Source: Polaribacter filamentus
GTDB lineage: Bacteria > Bacteroidota > Bacteroidia > Flavobacteriales > Flavobacteriaceae
Assembly (NCBI RefSeq): GCF_002943715.1
Contig: NZ_MQUA01000013.1
Span: forward strand, 2,163,001 to 2,227,000
Reading direction: 5' to 3'
DNA: 64,000 nt
Position numbers and translations under genes: made by a program. The notes beneath the pieces are model-generated. The model was not told the origin of the DNA. It did no database searches and worked only from the letters and a program-made list of their open reading frames with translations. Below, piece after piece: positions 9,968 to 18,342 of this stretch. Within the stretch, counting starts at the first letter, position 1; the number at the start of each line of letters is the position of its first letter.

Positions 9968-10243
9968 ATGATAGAATTAGATAGCATAGCAATAGATAGA
10001 ATTATAGAAATGGCTTGGGAAGACCGGACTACTTTTGAAGCAATAAAACTTCAATTTGGTTTGAAAGAACAAGAAGTTATCGATTTAATGAGAAAAGAAA
10101 TGAAGTTAAAAAGCTTCAAAATGTGGAGAAAACGAGTGCAAGGAAGAAAAACCAAGCACGCAAAATTAAGAGTATTTGAAAAAGGAACATTCAGATGCTC
10201 AAGACAAAGAACAATATCAAATAACTCTATATCCAAAAGATAA
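9968..10243 (+). CDS. DUF2805 / TIGR03643 family protein
   Basis: A 91-residue basic protein. MIEMAWEDRTTFEAI is represented here as RIIEMAWEDRTTFEAIKLQF, followed by GLKEQEVIDLMRKEMKLKSFKMWRKRV, the DUF2805 (TIGR03643) pattern. The first 45 residues look like a helix-turn-helix-like fold and the tail is Arg/Lys rich, so nucleic-acid binding is possible. Function is unknown; as I recall, the family recurs beside photolyase genes in marine bacteria. It follows the hypothetical gene by 9 bp. Confidence 0.85.
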   Translation: MIELDSIAIDRIIEMAWEDRTTFEAIKLQFGLKEQEVIDLMRKEMKLKSFKMWRKRVQGRKTKHAKLRVFEKGTFRCSRQRTISNNSISKR

Positions 10244-10300
10244 AACGTGCTTTGCTTTTAAGTTTAGGGTACTTAATGACAGCACATTAAAAAGAACAAA

Positions 10301-10993
10301 ATGATTACAGACAAATTAATGAAAAGAGAAACACAAGGATTTAACAGTTTATCATTTGATGAAATTGGAGATGACCACCTATTTACTGGTTTAGAAACCC
10401 CGATGAAACCAAATGCATTTGACATTTCTGATGAAGTAAAAAAGGAGAAAATTGCACATCTTTTTTCACAAATTATGGATGTCATGGGCTTAGACTTAAC
10501 TGATGATTCGCTGCAAGGAACTCCAAAAAGGGTTGCAAAAATGTATATTGATGAAATCTTTTCTGGCTTAAACCCTGCAAATAAACCAAAGGTTGCTTTA
10601 TTTAATAATAAATACCAATACAACCAAATGTTGGTTGAAAAAAATATCACGTTTTATTCAAATTGCGAGCATCATTTTGTGCCAATTATCGGAAAAGCAC
10701 ATGTTGCTTATATCTCATCAGGAAAAGTAATTGGTTTGTCAAAAATAAATAGAATAGTACAGTATTATGCAAAAAGACCACAAGTGCAAGAGCGCTTAAC
10801 AAATCAAATTACAGAGGAATTAAAAGCAATTTTAGAGACAGAAAACGTTGCTGTGATTATAGATGCTAAACATTTATGTGTGTCATCTAGAGGTGTAAAA
10901 GACGATACATCTTCTACAGTAACTTCTTATTTTGGTGGTGTTTTTAACACACCAGAAAAAATAGCAGAATTACAAAACACTTTAAATTATTAG
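10301..10993 (+). CDS. folE: GTP cyclohydrolase I
   Basis: A 230-residue enzyme that converts GTP to 7,8-dihydroneopterin triphosphate, the first step to folates and pterins. Zinc ligands are visible in SNCEHHFVPI (Cys and His) and KHLCVSSRGV (second Cys). GTPKRVAKMYIDEIFSG and IGLSKINRIVQYYAKRPQVQERLT are the family's core blocks. The start is ATG at 10301; a second Met follows six residues later. Its place inside a photolyase cluster suggests a dedicated supply of the methenyltetrahydrofolate antenna for Cry-DASH or the CPD photolyase (inference). The next gene begins 3 bp after its stop. Confidence 0.95.
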   Translation: MITDKLMKRETQGFNSLSFDEIGDDHLFTGLETPMKPNAFDISDEVKKEKIAHLFSQIMDVMGLDLTDDSLQGTPKRVAKMYIDEIFSGLNPANKPKVALFNNKYQYNQMLVEKNITFYSNCEHHFVPIIGKAHVAYISSGKVIGLSKINRIVQYYAKRPQVQERLTNQITEELKAILETENVAVIIDAKHLCVSSRGVKDDTSSTVTSYFGGVFNTPEKIAELQNTLNY

Positions 10994-10996
10994 GCC

Positions 10997-11224
10997 ATGG
11001 AATTAATTAAAAAAGCATTAGAGTTCGAAAATAGAAAAATGAGATTTCCAACAACTAGCGATCGCATTTTGGCTTCAAGAGAAGCAAAATCTTTAATTTT
11101 GAGCTTAAACGAGATTTACAAAGAGAATAAAGACAAAAAAATAATGGACATTATGAAGCGCTTAACGTCTGTAAAACAAAGAATTGAAAAACGATTAAAA
11201 GGAAAACCACTTACAGCCTCTTAA
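10997..11224 (+). CDS. Small helical hypothetical protein, copy 1
   Basis: A 75-residue charged, helical protein of no named family that I can assign. It is 3 bp after folE. Residues 1-70 align almost gap-free with the protein encoded at 11302: both share the blocks EFENRK, TTSDRILASRE, MKRLT and EKRLKG. Lacking a signal peptide or cysteines, it is probably a small cytoplasmic protein. Tandem duplication inside the light island suggests a real function; none can be named. Confidence 0.75.
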   Translation: MELIKKALEFENRKMRFPTTSDRILASREAKSLILSLNEIYKENKDKKIMDIMKRLTSVKQRIEKRLKGKPLTAS

Positions 11225-11301
11225 AAAACTAAAATTTATCTTGATTTTCTAAGTTTTATAATTACATTCACAGATTGGTAAAATTTAGGAAAAAACAAGA
11301 A

Positions 11302-11517
11302 ATGAATTTAATTGAAAGAGCTATAGAGTTTGAGAACAGAAAATTCTCATTCAAAACAACTAGCGACAGAATCTTAGCATCTAGAGAAGTAAAAGCACTT
11401 ATTCTAGAACTTAATGAAGTTTATAAATCAGATAAAGATCCAGAAATGATGGATCTAATGAAGCGCCTAACCGCTGTAAAACAGAAAATAGAAAAGCGCT
11501 TGAAAGGAAGACCGTAA
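11302..11517 (+). CDS. Small helical hypothetical protein, copy 2
   Basis: A 71-residue paralogue of the preceding gene, separated from it by 77 bp. The frame is open from a codon at 11275, but the ATG at 11302 (MNLIERAIEFENRKF) aligns exactly with the start of copy 1 (MELIKKALEFENRKM) and is chosen. The C-terminal tail is shorter by four residues. The SDR gene starts 6 bp after the stop, implying continued co-transcription. Confidence 0.75.
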   Translation: MNLIERAIEFENRKFSFKTTSDRILASREVKALILELNEVYKSDKDPEMMDLMKRLTAVKQKIEKRLKGRP

Positions 11518-11523
11518 AAGTAT

Positions 11524-12207
11524 ATGAAGAAAATAGTAGTAATTGGAGGTAGTAAAGGAATTGGAAGTGCAATCGTTAAATCTTTGGTTGAGACCAACCA
11601 AGTAGTTAATATAAGTAGGTCAGTTCCGCTACTTTCTCATACAAATCTTACTCATTTTTCTTGCGACATACTTAGCGACGAATTGCCTGAAATTGATGAA
11701 ATAGATTCTCTTATTTACTGTCCAGGAAGCATCAATTTAAAACCCATATCTAGATTAAGTTTAGATGATTTTAGAACAGATTATGAGATTAATGTTATTT
11801 CCGCTGTAAAAGCGATTCAACATTTTTTACCTGCTCTAAAAAAGGGCAATAATCCGTCTATTTTATTATTTAGTACCGTTGCAGCTAAATTAGGCATGCC
11901 TTTTCACGCAAGTGTAGCCGCTGCAAAATCAGCAGTAGAAGGTCTAGCAAAATCTTTGGGTGCAGAATTAGCCCCAACCATTAGAGTTAACGCAATTGCA
12001 CCAACTGTTACAGATACAGATTTGGCATCAAAATTATTGAGAAACGAAAGAATGATTGAGAGCATTACGGAACGTCATCCTCTTAAAAAGTTCTTAGCTC
12101 CGCAAGAAGTGGCAGACATGGCTACTTTTTTAATTTCTGATAAAGCGCGTTCTATTTCTGGTCAAATCTTTGAACTGGATTGCGGAATTGTAAGCTTCAA
12201 AATCTAA
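11524..12207 (+). CDS. SDR-family protein lacking the catalytic tyrosine
   Basis: A 227-residue classical short-chain dehydrogenase/reductase fold. GGSKGIGSAIV at 8-18 is the cofactor loop, and the C-terminus has GQIFELDCGI. At the active site the normal YxxxK reads V-A-A-A-K (in FHASVAAAKSAVEGL), so the general-acid tyrosine is replaced by valine while the lysine is kept; the upstream Ser/Thr is present. It may be a non-catalytic or altered SDR. I recall similar 'HAS..AAK' SDRs near photolyase clusters. It lies between the small paralogue pair and the glutathione peroxidase gene. Confidence 0.85.
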   Translation: MKKIVVIGGSKGIGSAIVKSLVETNQVVNISRSVPLLSHTNLTHFSCDILSDELPEIDEIDSLIYCPGSINLKPISRLSLDDFRTDYEINVISAVKAIQHFLPALKKGNNPSILLFSTVAAKLGMPFHASVAAAKSAVEGLAKSLGAELAPTIRVNAIAPTVTDTDLASKLLRNERMIESITERHPLKKFLAPQEVADMATFLISDKARSISGQIFELDCGIVSFKI

Positions 12208-12224
12208 CCTTAATCCTCAAACAA

Positions 12225-12695
12225 ATGAATCTTTACGATATTAAAATTGATAGTTTGCAAGGCAACCCTATAAAACTATCTGACTTTAAAAATAAATACA
12301 TCCTATTTGTAAATGTTGCTTCTAAATGCGGATTTACACCTCAGTACGAAGATTTAGAAACTTTAAGCGCGACGTATAAAGACAACTTAGTTGTTATCGG
12401 AGTTCCTTGCAATCAGTTTGGAAAACAAGAACCAGGAAATGCAGATGAAATTCAAGAATTTTGCCAAGTAAACTACGGTGTTTCTTTTTTAATGACCGAA
12501 AAAATTGACGTAAAAGGAGACCATCAGCACCCTTTATATACGTGGCTTACTAGCAAAGAAATGAATGATAAGAAAAGCTCTTCAGTAAAATGGAACTTTC
12601 AAAAATACTTTGTGGATACAGAAGGTAATTTGATTGATTATTATTTCTCACTCACAAAACCATTAAGTACAAAAATTACAAAATACTTAAAATAA
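12225..12695 (+). CDS. Glutathione peroxidase family thiol peroxidase
   Basis: A 156-residue peroxidase. ATG at 12225 (MNLYDIKIDSLQG) is chosen over an upstream in-frame codon that would overlap the SDR gene. The peroxidatic cysteine is C35 in ASKCGFTPQYEDL, with the family partners NQFGKQEPG (Gln) and VKWNFQKY (Trp/Asn). A further cysteine in EIQEFCQVNYG may act as resolving residue, as in thioredoxin-dependent members. It reduces hydrogen or lipid peroxides in the cytoplasm. In this cluster it fits defence against light-generated oxidants. Confidence 0.9.
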   Translation: MNLYDIKIDSLQGNPIKLSDFKNKYILFVNVASKCGFTPQYEDLETLSATYKDNLVVIGVPCNQFGKQEPGNADEIQEFCQVNYGVSFLMTEKIDVKGDHQHPLYTWLTSKEMNDKKSSSVKWNFQKYFVDTEGNLIDYYFSLTKPLSTKITKYLK

Positions 12696-12701
12696 AAAAA
12701 T

Positions 12702-12872
12702 ATGTTTAATTTATTTAAAAAGAAATCTGAAGTTGACAAACTACAAGATTCTTATAAAAAATTAATGGAAGAAGCTTATAAACTACAATCTGTTAATAGA
12801 AGCGATAGTGATCAAAAATATTTTGAAGCGGATGCCATTCTGAAAAAGATAGAAGAAATTCAATCAAAATAA
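12702..12872 (+). CDS. DUF6435 / Lacal_2735-type small protein
   Basis: A 56-residue protein, MFNLFKKKSEVDKLQDSYKK followed by a charged helix ending ILKKIEEIQSK. The MF.LFKKKSEV.KLQ opening and length match the small Flavobacteriia family known as Lacal_2735 (DUF6435). It has no signal peptide or catalytic motif, and its function is unknown. It is 6 bp after the peroxidase stop and its own stop overlaps the tspO start codon, so it is translated as part of the operon. Confidence 0.75.
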   Translation: MFNLFKKKSEVDKLQDSYKKLMEEAYKLQSVNRSDSDQKYFEADAILKKIEEIQSK

Positions 12873-13333
12873 TGAAACAACTTCGTTTAACCATTTTATT
12901 TTTAATACTCAATTTTGGTGGTTTAGCAATTGGAAGTTGGTTAATGGATAATGGACCTTTAACAGATTGGTATACGAATTTAAATCAAGCGCCTTGGACG
13001 CCGCCAGGAATTGTATTTGGCATTGCTTGGACTTTGATAATGAGTTGTTTTTCGATCTATTTAGGGAAACTATTTTTAGACAACAATTCTCAAAAGAATA
13101 CAATTATTTTTCTAATTCAGTTTATTTTAAACGTAAGTTGGAACTTTATTTTCTTTAATCAGCATTTAGTTTTAGTTGGCTTCATAACAATTACGCTGTT
13201 GACCTCACTCCTATTTATCTATTTCTTTAAATTCAGTGAAAAAGTAGGTAATTATAAATATTTACTTTTACCTTATATGATTTGGCTGTGCATTGCAACG
13301 TCTTTAAATCTATATATTTTAGTTCATAATTAA
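12872..13333 (+). CDS. tspO: TspO/MBR family membrane protein
   Basis: A 153-residue integral membrane protein with about five transmembrane helices. WYTNLNQAPWTPPGIVFGIAWT carries the family's WxPPG-type loop, and LNVSWNFIFFN is the conserved later helix. TspO proteins bind porphyrins and in bacteria are tied to light and oxidative-stress responses. Its presence beside photolyases agrees with that. The start codon overlaps the previous stop and the next gene begins one base after the tspO stop. Confidence 0.9.
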   Translation: MKQLRLTILFLILNFGGLAIGSWLMDNGPLTDWYTNLNQAPWTPPGIVFGIAWTLIMSCFSIYLGKLFLDNNSQKNTIIFLIQFILNVSWNFIFFNQHLVLVGFITITLLTSLLFIYFFKFSEKVGNYKYLLLPYMIWLCIATSLNLYILVHN

Positions 13334-13334
13334 C

Positions 13335-13802
13335 ATGAAAATATACACCCTTCATAAAACACAAAAATTACCAATCACCTTAGATCAAGCTTGGGACTTT
13401 TTGTCAAATCCGAAAAACTTAAAAATAATTACGCCAGATTATATGAGCTTCAATATTATTTCTACTATTGACAGACCTTTATACACGGGCCAAATTATAC
13501 AATATATTGTTACCCCAATTCTTGGAATAAAAACAAAATGGGTTTCAGAAATTACACATATAGAAGACAAAAAATATTTTGTTGATGAGCAAATGTACGG
13601 ACCTTATGCATTGTGGCATCACAAACATTTTATCAAAGAAATTGACGGTGGCGTAGAAATGGAAGACATTATTGACTATAAAGTTCCGCTAGGAATTTTA
13701 GGACAATTCATACATCCTTTTATAGTAAAACCAAAATTAGAGGAAATTTTTGCGTACAGACAAAAAAAATTACTAGAACTTTTCGGAGCGTATAAAAAAT
13801 AA
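13335..13802 (+). CDS. SRPBCC-fold ligand-binding protein
   Basis: A 155-residue protein of the SRPBCC (START/polyketide-cyclase-like) superfamily. The opening HKTQKLPITLDQAWDFLSNPKNLKIITP is the typical helix-grip entry, followed by the strand pattern GVEMEDIIDYKVPLG and a long C-terminal helix. Related proteins often occur with TspO and CPD photolyase in light-induced clusters; the ligand is unknown. It lies 1 bp after tspO and 109 bp before the CPD photolyase gene. Confidence 0.8.
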   Translation: MKIYTLHKTQKLPITLDQAWDFLSNPKNLKIITPDYMSFNIISTIDRPLYTGQIIQYIVTPILGIKTKWVSEITHIEDKKYFVDEQMYGPYALWHHKHFIKEIDGGVEMEDIIDYKVPLGILGQFIHPFIVKPKLEEIFAYRQKKLLELFGAYKK

Positions 13803-13911
13803 AAAACTATTATTTTTGCCATAAATTCAAGAGTTCAAAATCTTTTTGAAGATTTAAAATTTTTGAATTTGTGGTATTCTTATTTTTAAAAACAAACTAA
13901 AAATAAAAGAC

Positions 13912-15219
13912 ATGAAAACAGCAATAAACATTTTTTGGTTTAGAAGAGATTTACGTCTAGACGATAATTGTGGATTATTCAAGGCACTTTCTTCGGATAA
14001 AAAAGTACTTCCTATTTTTATTTTTGATGAAGACATTCTAAATAAATTACCAAAAGACGACTCCCGTGTTTCGTTTCTTCATCAGGAATTAGAAAATATT
14101 CAAGAGCAGCTTTTAAAAATTAATAGCAGCCTTTCCGTTTTTCATGGCAAACCAATGGAAATTTTCAAAGATCTATCAGAAAAATATAGCATCGATACTG
14201 TTTTTACAAATCACGATTATGAGCCGTATGCAATTAAAAGAGATTTGGAAATTACAGATTTATTAGAATCAAAAAATAGCAGTTTTAAAACATTTAAAGA
14301 TCAAGTAATTTTTGAACGAGATGAAATTGTCAAAAAAGACGGAACGGCGTATAAAGTATACACACCCTATTCAAAAAAATGGTTAGAAGCTTTTCAACTT
14401 CAAGGAATACAATTTTTTCGTTCGGAAGAAAAGTTAGAAAATTTCATCAAAAATGAAACTCATCAATTTTTATCCTTAGAAGATATTGGCTTCACAGCAT
14501 CTTCTATCAAAGTAGCCTCTTATAAAATAGACGCTCCTTTAATTGATACCTACCAAGAAACCAGAAATTTCCCTGCAAAGAATAGCACTTCAAAACTAGG
14601 AACTCATTTACGTTTCGGGACCGTCAGCGTCAGAAAAATGGTTGATAAAGCATCAAAAAGCAGTAATAGTACTTTTTTAAAAGAGTTGATTTGGCGAGAG
14701 TTTTTTATGCAAATATTATGGCATTTTCCGCATACTACAAAAGAGAGCTTTAAGCCACAATACGATAGAATATTATGGCGAAATAACGAAGAGGAATTCA
14801 AGGCTTGGTGTCAAGGAAAAACTGGATATCCACTCGTAGATGCGGGCATGCGGGAATTAAACCAAACAGGTTTTATGCACAATAGAGTACGTATGTTGGT
14901 TGGTAGTTTTTTATGCAAACATTTATTGATCGATTGGAGATGGGGCGAAGCTTATTTTGCGGAAAAATTGCACGATTACGAGCAAGCTAGTAATATTGGC
15001 AATTGGCAATGGGTGGCAGGCACAGGTGTTGACGCATCACCTTATTTCAGAATATTTAATCCAACCACCCAGATTCTTAAATTTGATAAAAAGTTAGAAT
15101 ACATCAACAAATGGGTTCCAGATTTTCAAGAATTGACATATTCTAAGGAGATTGTAGATCATAAAATAGCGCGAGAACGCTGTTTAAAAACCTATAAAGC
15201 CGCTTTGCAAGAATTTTAA
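13912..15219 (+). CDS. phrB: Deoxyribodipyrimidine photolyase (class I CPD type)
   Basis: A 435-residue photolyase. NIFWFRRDLRLDDNCGLF starts the antenna domain. The FAD domain shows TSKLGTHLRFGTVS, ELIWREFFMQILWHFP, TGYPLVDAGMRELNQTGFMHNRVRM and DWRWGEAYFAEKLHDYE, and ends SNIGNWQWVAGTGVDASPYFRIFNP, including the tryptophan and asparagine positions used for electron transfer and FAD contact in class I CPD photolyases. It repairs cyclobutane pyrimidine dimers in double-stranded DNA using blue light. It is the last gene of the island; a 109-bp upstream gap may hold its own promoter. Confidence 0.92.
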   Translation: MKTAINIFWFRRDLRLDDNCGLFKALSSDKKVLPIFIFDEDILNKLPKDDSRVSFLHQELENIQEQLLKINSSLSVFHGKPMEIFKDLSEKYSIDTVFTNHDYEPYAIKRDLEITDLLESKNSSFKTFKDQVIFERDEIVKKDGTAYKVYTPYSKKWLEAFQLQGIQFFRSEEKLENFIKNETHQFLSLEDIGFTASSIKVASYKIDAPLIDTYQETRNFPAKNSTSKLGTHLRFGTVSVRKMVDKASKSSNSTFLKELIWREFFMQILWHFPHTTKESFKPQYDRILWRNNEEEFKAWCQGKTGYPLVDAGMRELNQTGFMHNRVRMLVGSFLCKHLLIDWRWGEAYFAEKLHDYEQASNIGNWQWVAGTGVDASPYFRIFNPTTQILKFDKKLEYINKWVPDFQELTYSKEIVDHKIARERCLKTYKAALQEF

Positions 15220-15251
15220 ATTCTTTTGTTTAAAAAAAAAGCATTTTTATC

Positions 15252-15282
15252 TTGCTAAACTTCAGTTTTAGTATTTAATTTG
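15252..15282 (+). promoter_or_regulatory. Candidate promoter of tRNA-Thr
   Basis: TTG at 15252-15254, 20 bp spacer, then TTAATTTG, one mismatch from the TAnnTTTG box. The spacing is right for a Bacteroidota housekeeping promoter and the tRNA begins 16 bp later. Confidence 0.5.
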
Positions 15283-15298
15283 CGCACTTAAAATAAAA

Positions 15299-15372
15299 GC
15301 CGATGTAGCTCAGCTGGCTAGAGCAGCTGATTTGTAATCAGCAGGTCGTGGGTTCGAGTCCCTCTATCGGCT
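15299..15372 (+). tRNA. tRNA-Thr (anticodon TGT)
   Basis: A 74-base cloverleaf. The acceptor GCCGATG pairs with TATCGGC, the anticodon stem is GCTGA/TCAGC with loop TTTGTAA (anticodon TGT, reading ACA), and the T-loop is TTCGAGT. The T-stem has one T-T mismatch. CCA is not encoded. A terminator follows directly. Confidence 0.95.
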
Positions 15373-15380
15373 CAAATACT

Positions 15381-15419
15381 AAAAGTCTCAAAAAATTAAT
15401 TTTTTGAGACTTTTTTTTT
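15381..15419 (+). terminator. Rho-independent terminator of tRNA-Thr
   Basis: A long stem AAAAGTCTCAAAAAA / TTTTTTGAGACTTTT with a short loop and a T-run, 8 bp after the tRNA. Confidence 0.9.
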
Positions 15420-15562
15420 GTAGATAATCGGATAAAAACTCTGCAATTTCATATTAGAAAATGTAACTAAAATTATTTATCTTGCAGAGTTGCAAAATTT
15501 TTCAAAAAAAATATATTCTCTTTCATTTTCAACTAAAACCGAATACGTAAACTTAGAAATAC

Positions 15563-17398
15563 ATGGCTAATAAGGTAATTAAAAATCTTTTACAAGAAGT
15601 TTTAGACAGTTCTATGCAACAAGTATCTGGTCAAGATGCGACATTTTTGTATGCAGAATCGCCAACGAGTCCTATGCATATTGCCACCTTAACAATTGTT
15701 GAAGGTTCTATAGCATTTAATGATTTTAAAGAAATCGTAGCCTCAAAACTACATTTAATTCCGAAATTCAGAAAGAAACTTTTAAATGTTCCTTTGAATT
15801 TAGACTATCCTTATTGGGTAGATGACCCTAATTTTGACATTGATTTACACATCAACAGGTTAAAACTTCCTGATCCGGCAAACTGGAAAACCTTAAGAGA
15901 AATGACTTCTTCCATTTTTAGCAGTCCTTTAGACTTAAGAAGACCTTTGTGGTCTATCGATTTTATTGAAGGTTTGGATGAAGTTTCTCAAGTTCCTAAA
16001 GGTTCAATTGCCATTGTGTCTAAAATTCATCATGTAATGATTGATGGAAGTTCTGGCGTTGGCATTATGAGTATTTTATTTGATAAAAGCGAAGATGACA
16101 AAAACAAGAAGCCTTCTCCGCCAAAACCTTACGAGCCAGAACCTTTGCCAGACGAAATCAGTTTACTCATAAAAAGTACCTACGGATTTTTTAAAAATCC
16201 TTTAAAAGTCCCTAAATTAATTGGAGAGACTGCATATTCTTTCTTAAAAGTAAAAATGAATAGCCAGCTAAAAATTAAAAGATCTTCGCTTAAAAGTACA
16301 TATGCAACACCAAAAACTATTTTTAACGAATCTGTTTCTCCGAAAAGAACTTGGGGAACCGCTATTTTATCTTTTGATAGAATTAACACACTGCGCAAAA
16401 TTATGGACGTTAGTGTTAACGATTTAATTTTAGCAATTTGCGCGGGAGCTATTAGACGATATTTAGAAGAAAGAGAAAAATTACCCGTTCAACCTTTGGT
16501 TGCAAATGTTCCTATTTCAATTCGTGTAAAAGGTGAAGAACACGAGATGAACAATAAGATTTCTAATATGTTCGTTAAAATTGGCACACATATTAAAAAT
16601 CCAATAGAGCGTTTAGAATTTATATATGAACAAACTAGTGTAGGTAAGTCTAAACATAAAGCAGTTGGCGCTAAAGCACTTTCTAAAATGGCAGACGCTG
16701 TGCCTTTTGGGCTGGCAAATTTGGCTGCGAGTTTGTATAGCAAATACAATATTAAAGAATTTCATAGACCTCCTTTTAATGTTACCATTACCAATGTTCC
16801 TGGACCACAAAATCTGTTATATTTAAAAGGTCATAAAGTTGTAGGTATTTTTGGATTAACGCCTGTTTTAGACGGCTTTGGATTGATTATAGCCGCATTT
16901 AGCTACAATGGTTTGGTTTCTATAACCACTACTTCGGACGCTAAAACAATGCCAGATGCTGATAAATTTTCTAGATATATTAGAGAATCTGCAAATGAAT
17001 TAGAAGTGCTTATTTTAGCAAAAGAAAAACAAAAAACGGTTGAAAAAGTTCAAAATATTAAAAGTTCTGTGTTTTTTACGGCTTTTAAAAAGTATTTAAA
17101 TGAAGATGAAAAACGAAGACAAAAAGCTACTGGTTTGTATGATTTTGATCTAAATTTAGGTAACTCAGAAATCAATTATCAGCTAGCAGTTTTAAAAGAA
17201 AGTGTTTCCGTTAAAAAGAAAAAAACTGCAAAACCTGTTGTAAAAATTGAAATTGATGATGATAATTTAATCAATCTTTATAAAAAGAATTTAGTATTAC
17301 AAGAAGCCATCATTCAAGAAAGAGTAAAACTTACAGGTACTAAAAAGAACATTGATAAATTCTCGCAACTACTTTCTGAATTTTTAGAAAAAAATTAA
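15563..17398 (+). CDS. Wax ester synthase / diacylglycerol acyltransferase
   Basis: A 611-residue WS/DGAT enzyme that transfers acyl-CoA to diacylglycerol or long-chain alcohols to make storage lipids. The catalytic motif is HHVMIDGSSG near residue 156 (HHxxxDG). The opening QVSGQDATFLYAESPTSPMHIATL is the family's N-terminal signature, and NVPGPQNLLYLKG lies in the C-terminal domain. It is longer than typical (~460-500) because of a charged, helical extension of about 110 residues containing KKKKTAKP. It is the first gene of a seven-gene lipid operon; its stop overlaps the next ATG by one base. Confidence 0.9.
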   Translation: MANKVIKNLLQEVLDSSMQQVSGQDATFLYAESPTSPMHIATLTIVEGSIAFNDFKEIVASKLHLIPKFRKKLLNVPLNLDYPYWVDDPNFDIDLHINRLKLPDPANWKTLREMTSSIFSSPLDLRRPLWSIDFIEGLDEVSQVPKGSIAIVSKIHHVMIDGSSGVGIMSILFDKSEDDKNKKPSPPKPYEPEPLPDEISLLIKSTYGFFKNPLKVPKLIGETAYSFLKVKMNSQLKIKRSSLKSTYATPKTIFNESVSPKRTWGTAILSFDRINTLRKIMDVSVNDLILAICAGAIRRYLEEREKLPVQPLVANVPISIRVKGEEHEMNNKISNMFVKIGTHIKNPIERLEFIYEQTSVGKSKHKAVGAKALSKMADAVPFGLANLAASLYSKYNIKEFHRPPFNVTITNVPGPQNLLYLKGHKVVGIFGLTPVLDGFGLIIAAFSYNGLVSITTTSDAKTMPDADKFSRYIRESANELEVLILAKEKQKTVEKVQNIKSSVFFTAFKKYLNEDEKRRQKATGLYDFDLNLGNSEINYQLAVLKESVSVKKKKTAKPVVKIEIDDDNLINLYKKNLVLQEAIIQERVKLTGTKKNIDKFSQLLSEFLEKN

Positions 17399-18333
17399 TG
17401 AGTTTTACGACCAGTGCATACAAAACAATTGATGATGAAACCATTTTTTATTACAAATGGCCATCAAATAGAAACAACCCTATAAAAGGAATTGTACAAA
17501 TTGCTCATGGGGTTGGTGAACACGCAGGCAGGTACCATCCAATAGCAGAAAAATTACAAAATGAAGGTTTTGAAGTCTATGCAAACGACCATAGAGCTCA
17601 TGGAAAATCAGTGAAAAGTCATGATTATTTAGGCTATTATGATGGTGATAATTATTTTTTGGATGCTTTAAATGATATGCGCCAACTTACAGAAATCATC
17701 CAAAAAGAACATCCAAATAAAAAAATAATTTTGTTTGGTCATAGTATGGGTTCTTTATTGAGTAGAGAATATACTACCAAATATGGTGCTGATTTAGAAG
17801 CGTTAATTTTATCCGGAACGGCAAGTTTTATGAAAGGTTTGGGGCCTGTGGGCCTTTTTAGCGCAGACATTTTAGGCAAAATTAATGGCAAACATAGAAG
17901 TAACGAGTTATTAAAAAAGCTGTTCTTTACACAATTCAATAAGAAATTTAAACCGAACAGAACAAAAGTAGATTGGATCAGTAGTGATGCGCGTCAGGTA
18001 GATTTGTTTGAAGCCGATCCGTTAAGAATTGAAGATTTTTCTTTAAGTGTTTTTCGAGATATCTTGAAAGGGACTAAGAAGATTAATAAAATTCAAACTT
18101 TTGAAAGCACGCCAAAAGACTTGCCTATTTTAATTTTTTCGGGCGATAAAGATCCAGTTGGAGAAATGGGAAAAGGAGTCAAAAAAGTGGCAAATGCATA
18201 TGAGAAAGCGGGCATTAAAAATCTAACGCTAAAACTTTACGAAGGTGGTAGACATGAAATGCTGAATGAAATTAATAAAAATGACGTTGAACAAGATGTC
18301 ATTAATTGGCTAAATGATAGAATTAAGGTATAA
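17398..18333 (+). CDS. Alpha/beta hydrolase, monoacylglycerol-lipase-like
   Basis: A 311-residue serine hydrolase (Hydrolase_4 / monoglyceride lipase type). The oxyanion block is VQIAHGVGEHAGRYHPIAEKL, followed by NDHRAHGKS. The nucleophile elbow is GHSMGS near residue 116, the acid lies in FSGDKDPVGEMG, and the catalytic His in YEGGRHEMLNE. Family members release fatty acids from mono- or lysolipids. Translationally coupled to the acyltransferase gene, it probably feeds turnover or remodelling of storage lipid. Confidence 0.88.
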   Translation: MSFTTSAYKTIDDETIFYYKWPSNRNNPIKGIVQIAHGVGEHAGRYHPIAEKLQNEGFEVYANDHRAHGKSVKSHDYLGYYDGDNYFLDALNDMRQLTEIIQKEHPNKKIILFGHSMGSLLSREYTTKYGADLEALILSGTASFMKGLGPVGLFSADILGKINGKHRSNELLKKLFFTQFNKKFKPNRTKVDWISSDARQVDLFEADPLRIEDFSLSVFRDILKGTKKINKIQTFESTPKDLPILIFSGDKDPVGEMGKGVKKVANAYEKAGIKNLTLKLYEGGRHEMLNEINKNDVEQDVINWLNDRIKV

Positions 18334-18342
18334 ATTAGAAAA

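Noticed and set aside
10301..10993. Idea that folE is simply a housekeeping copy unrelated to light
   Set aside because: Not excluded, but 3-bp spacing to a neighbour and placement within the photolyase run make a link more likely than chance.
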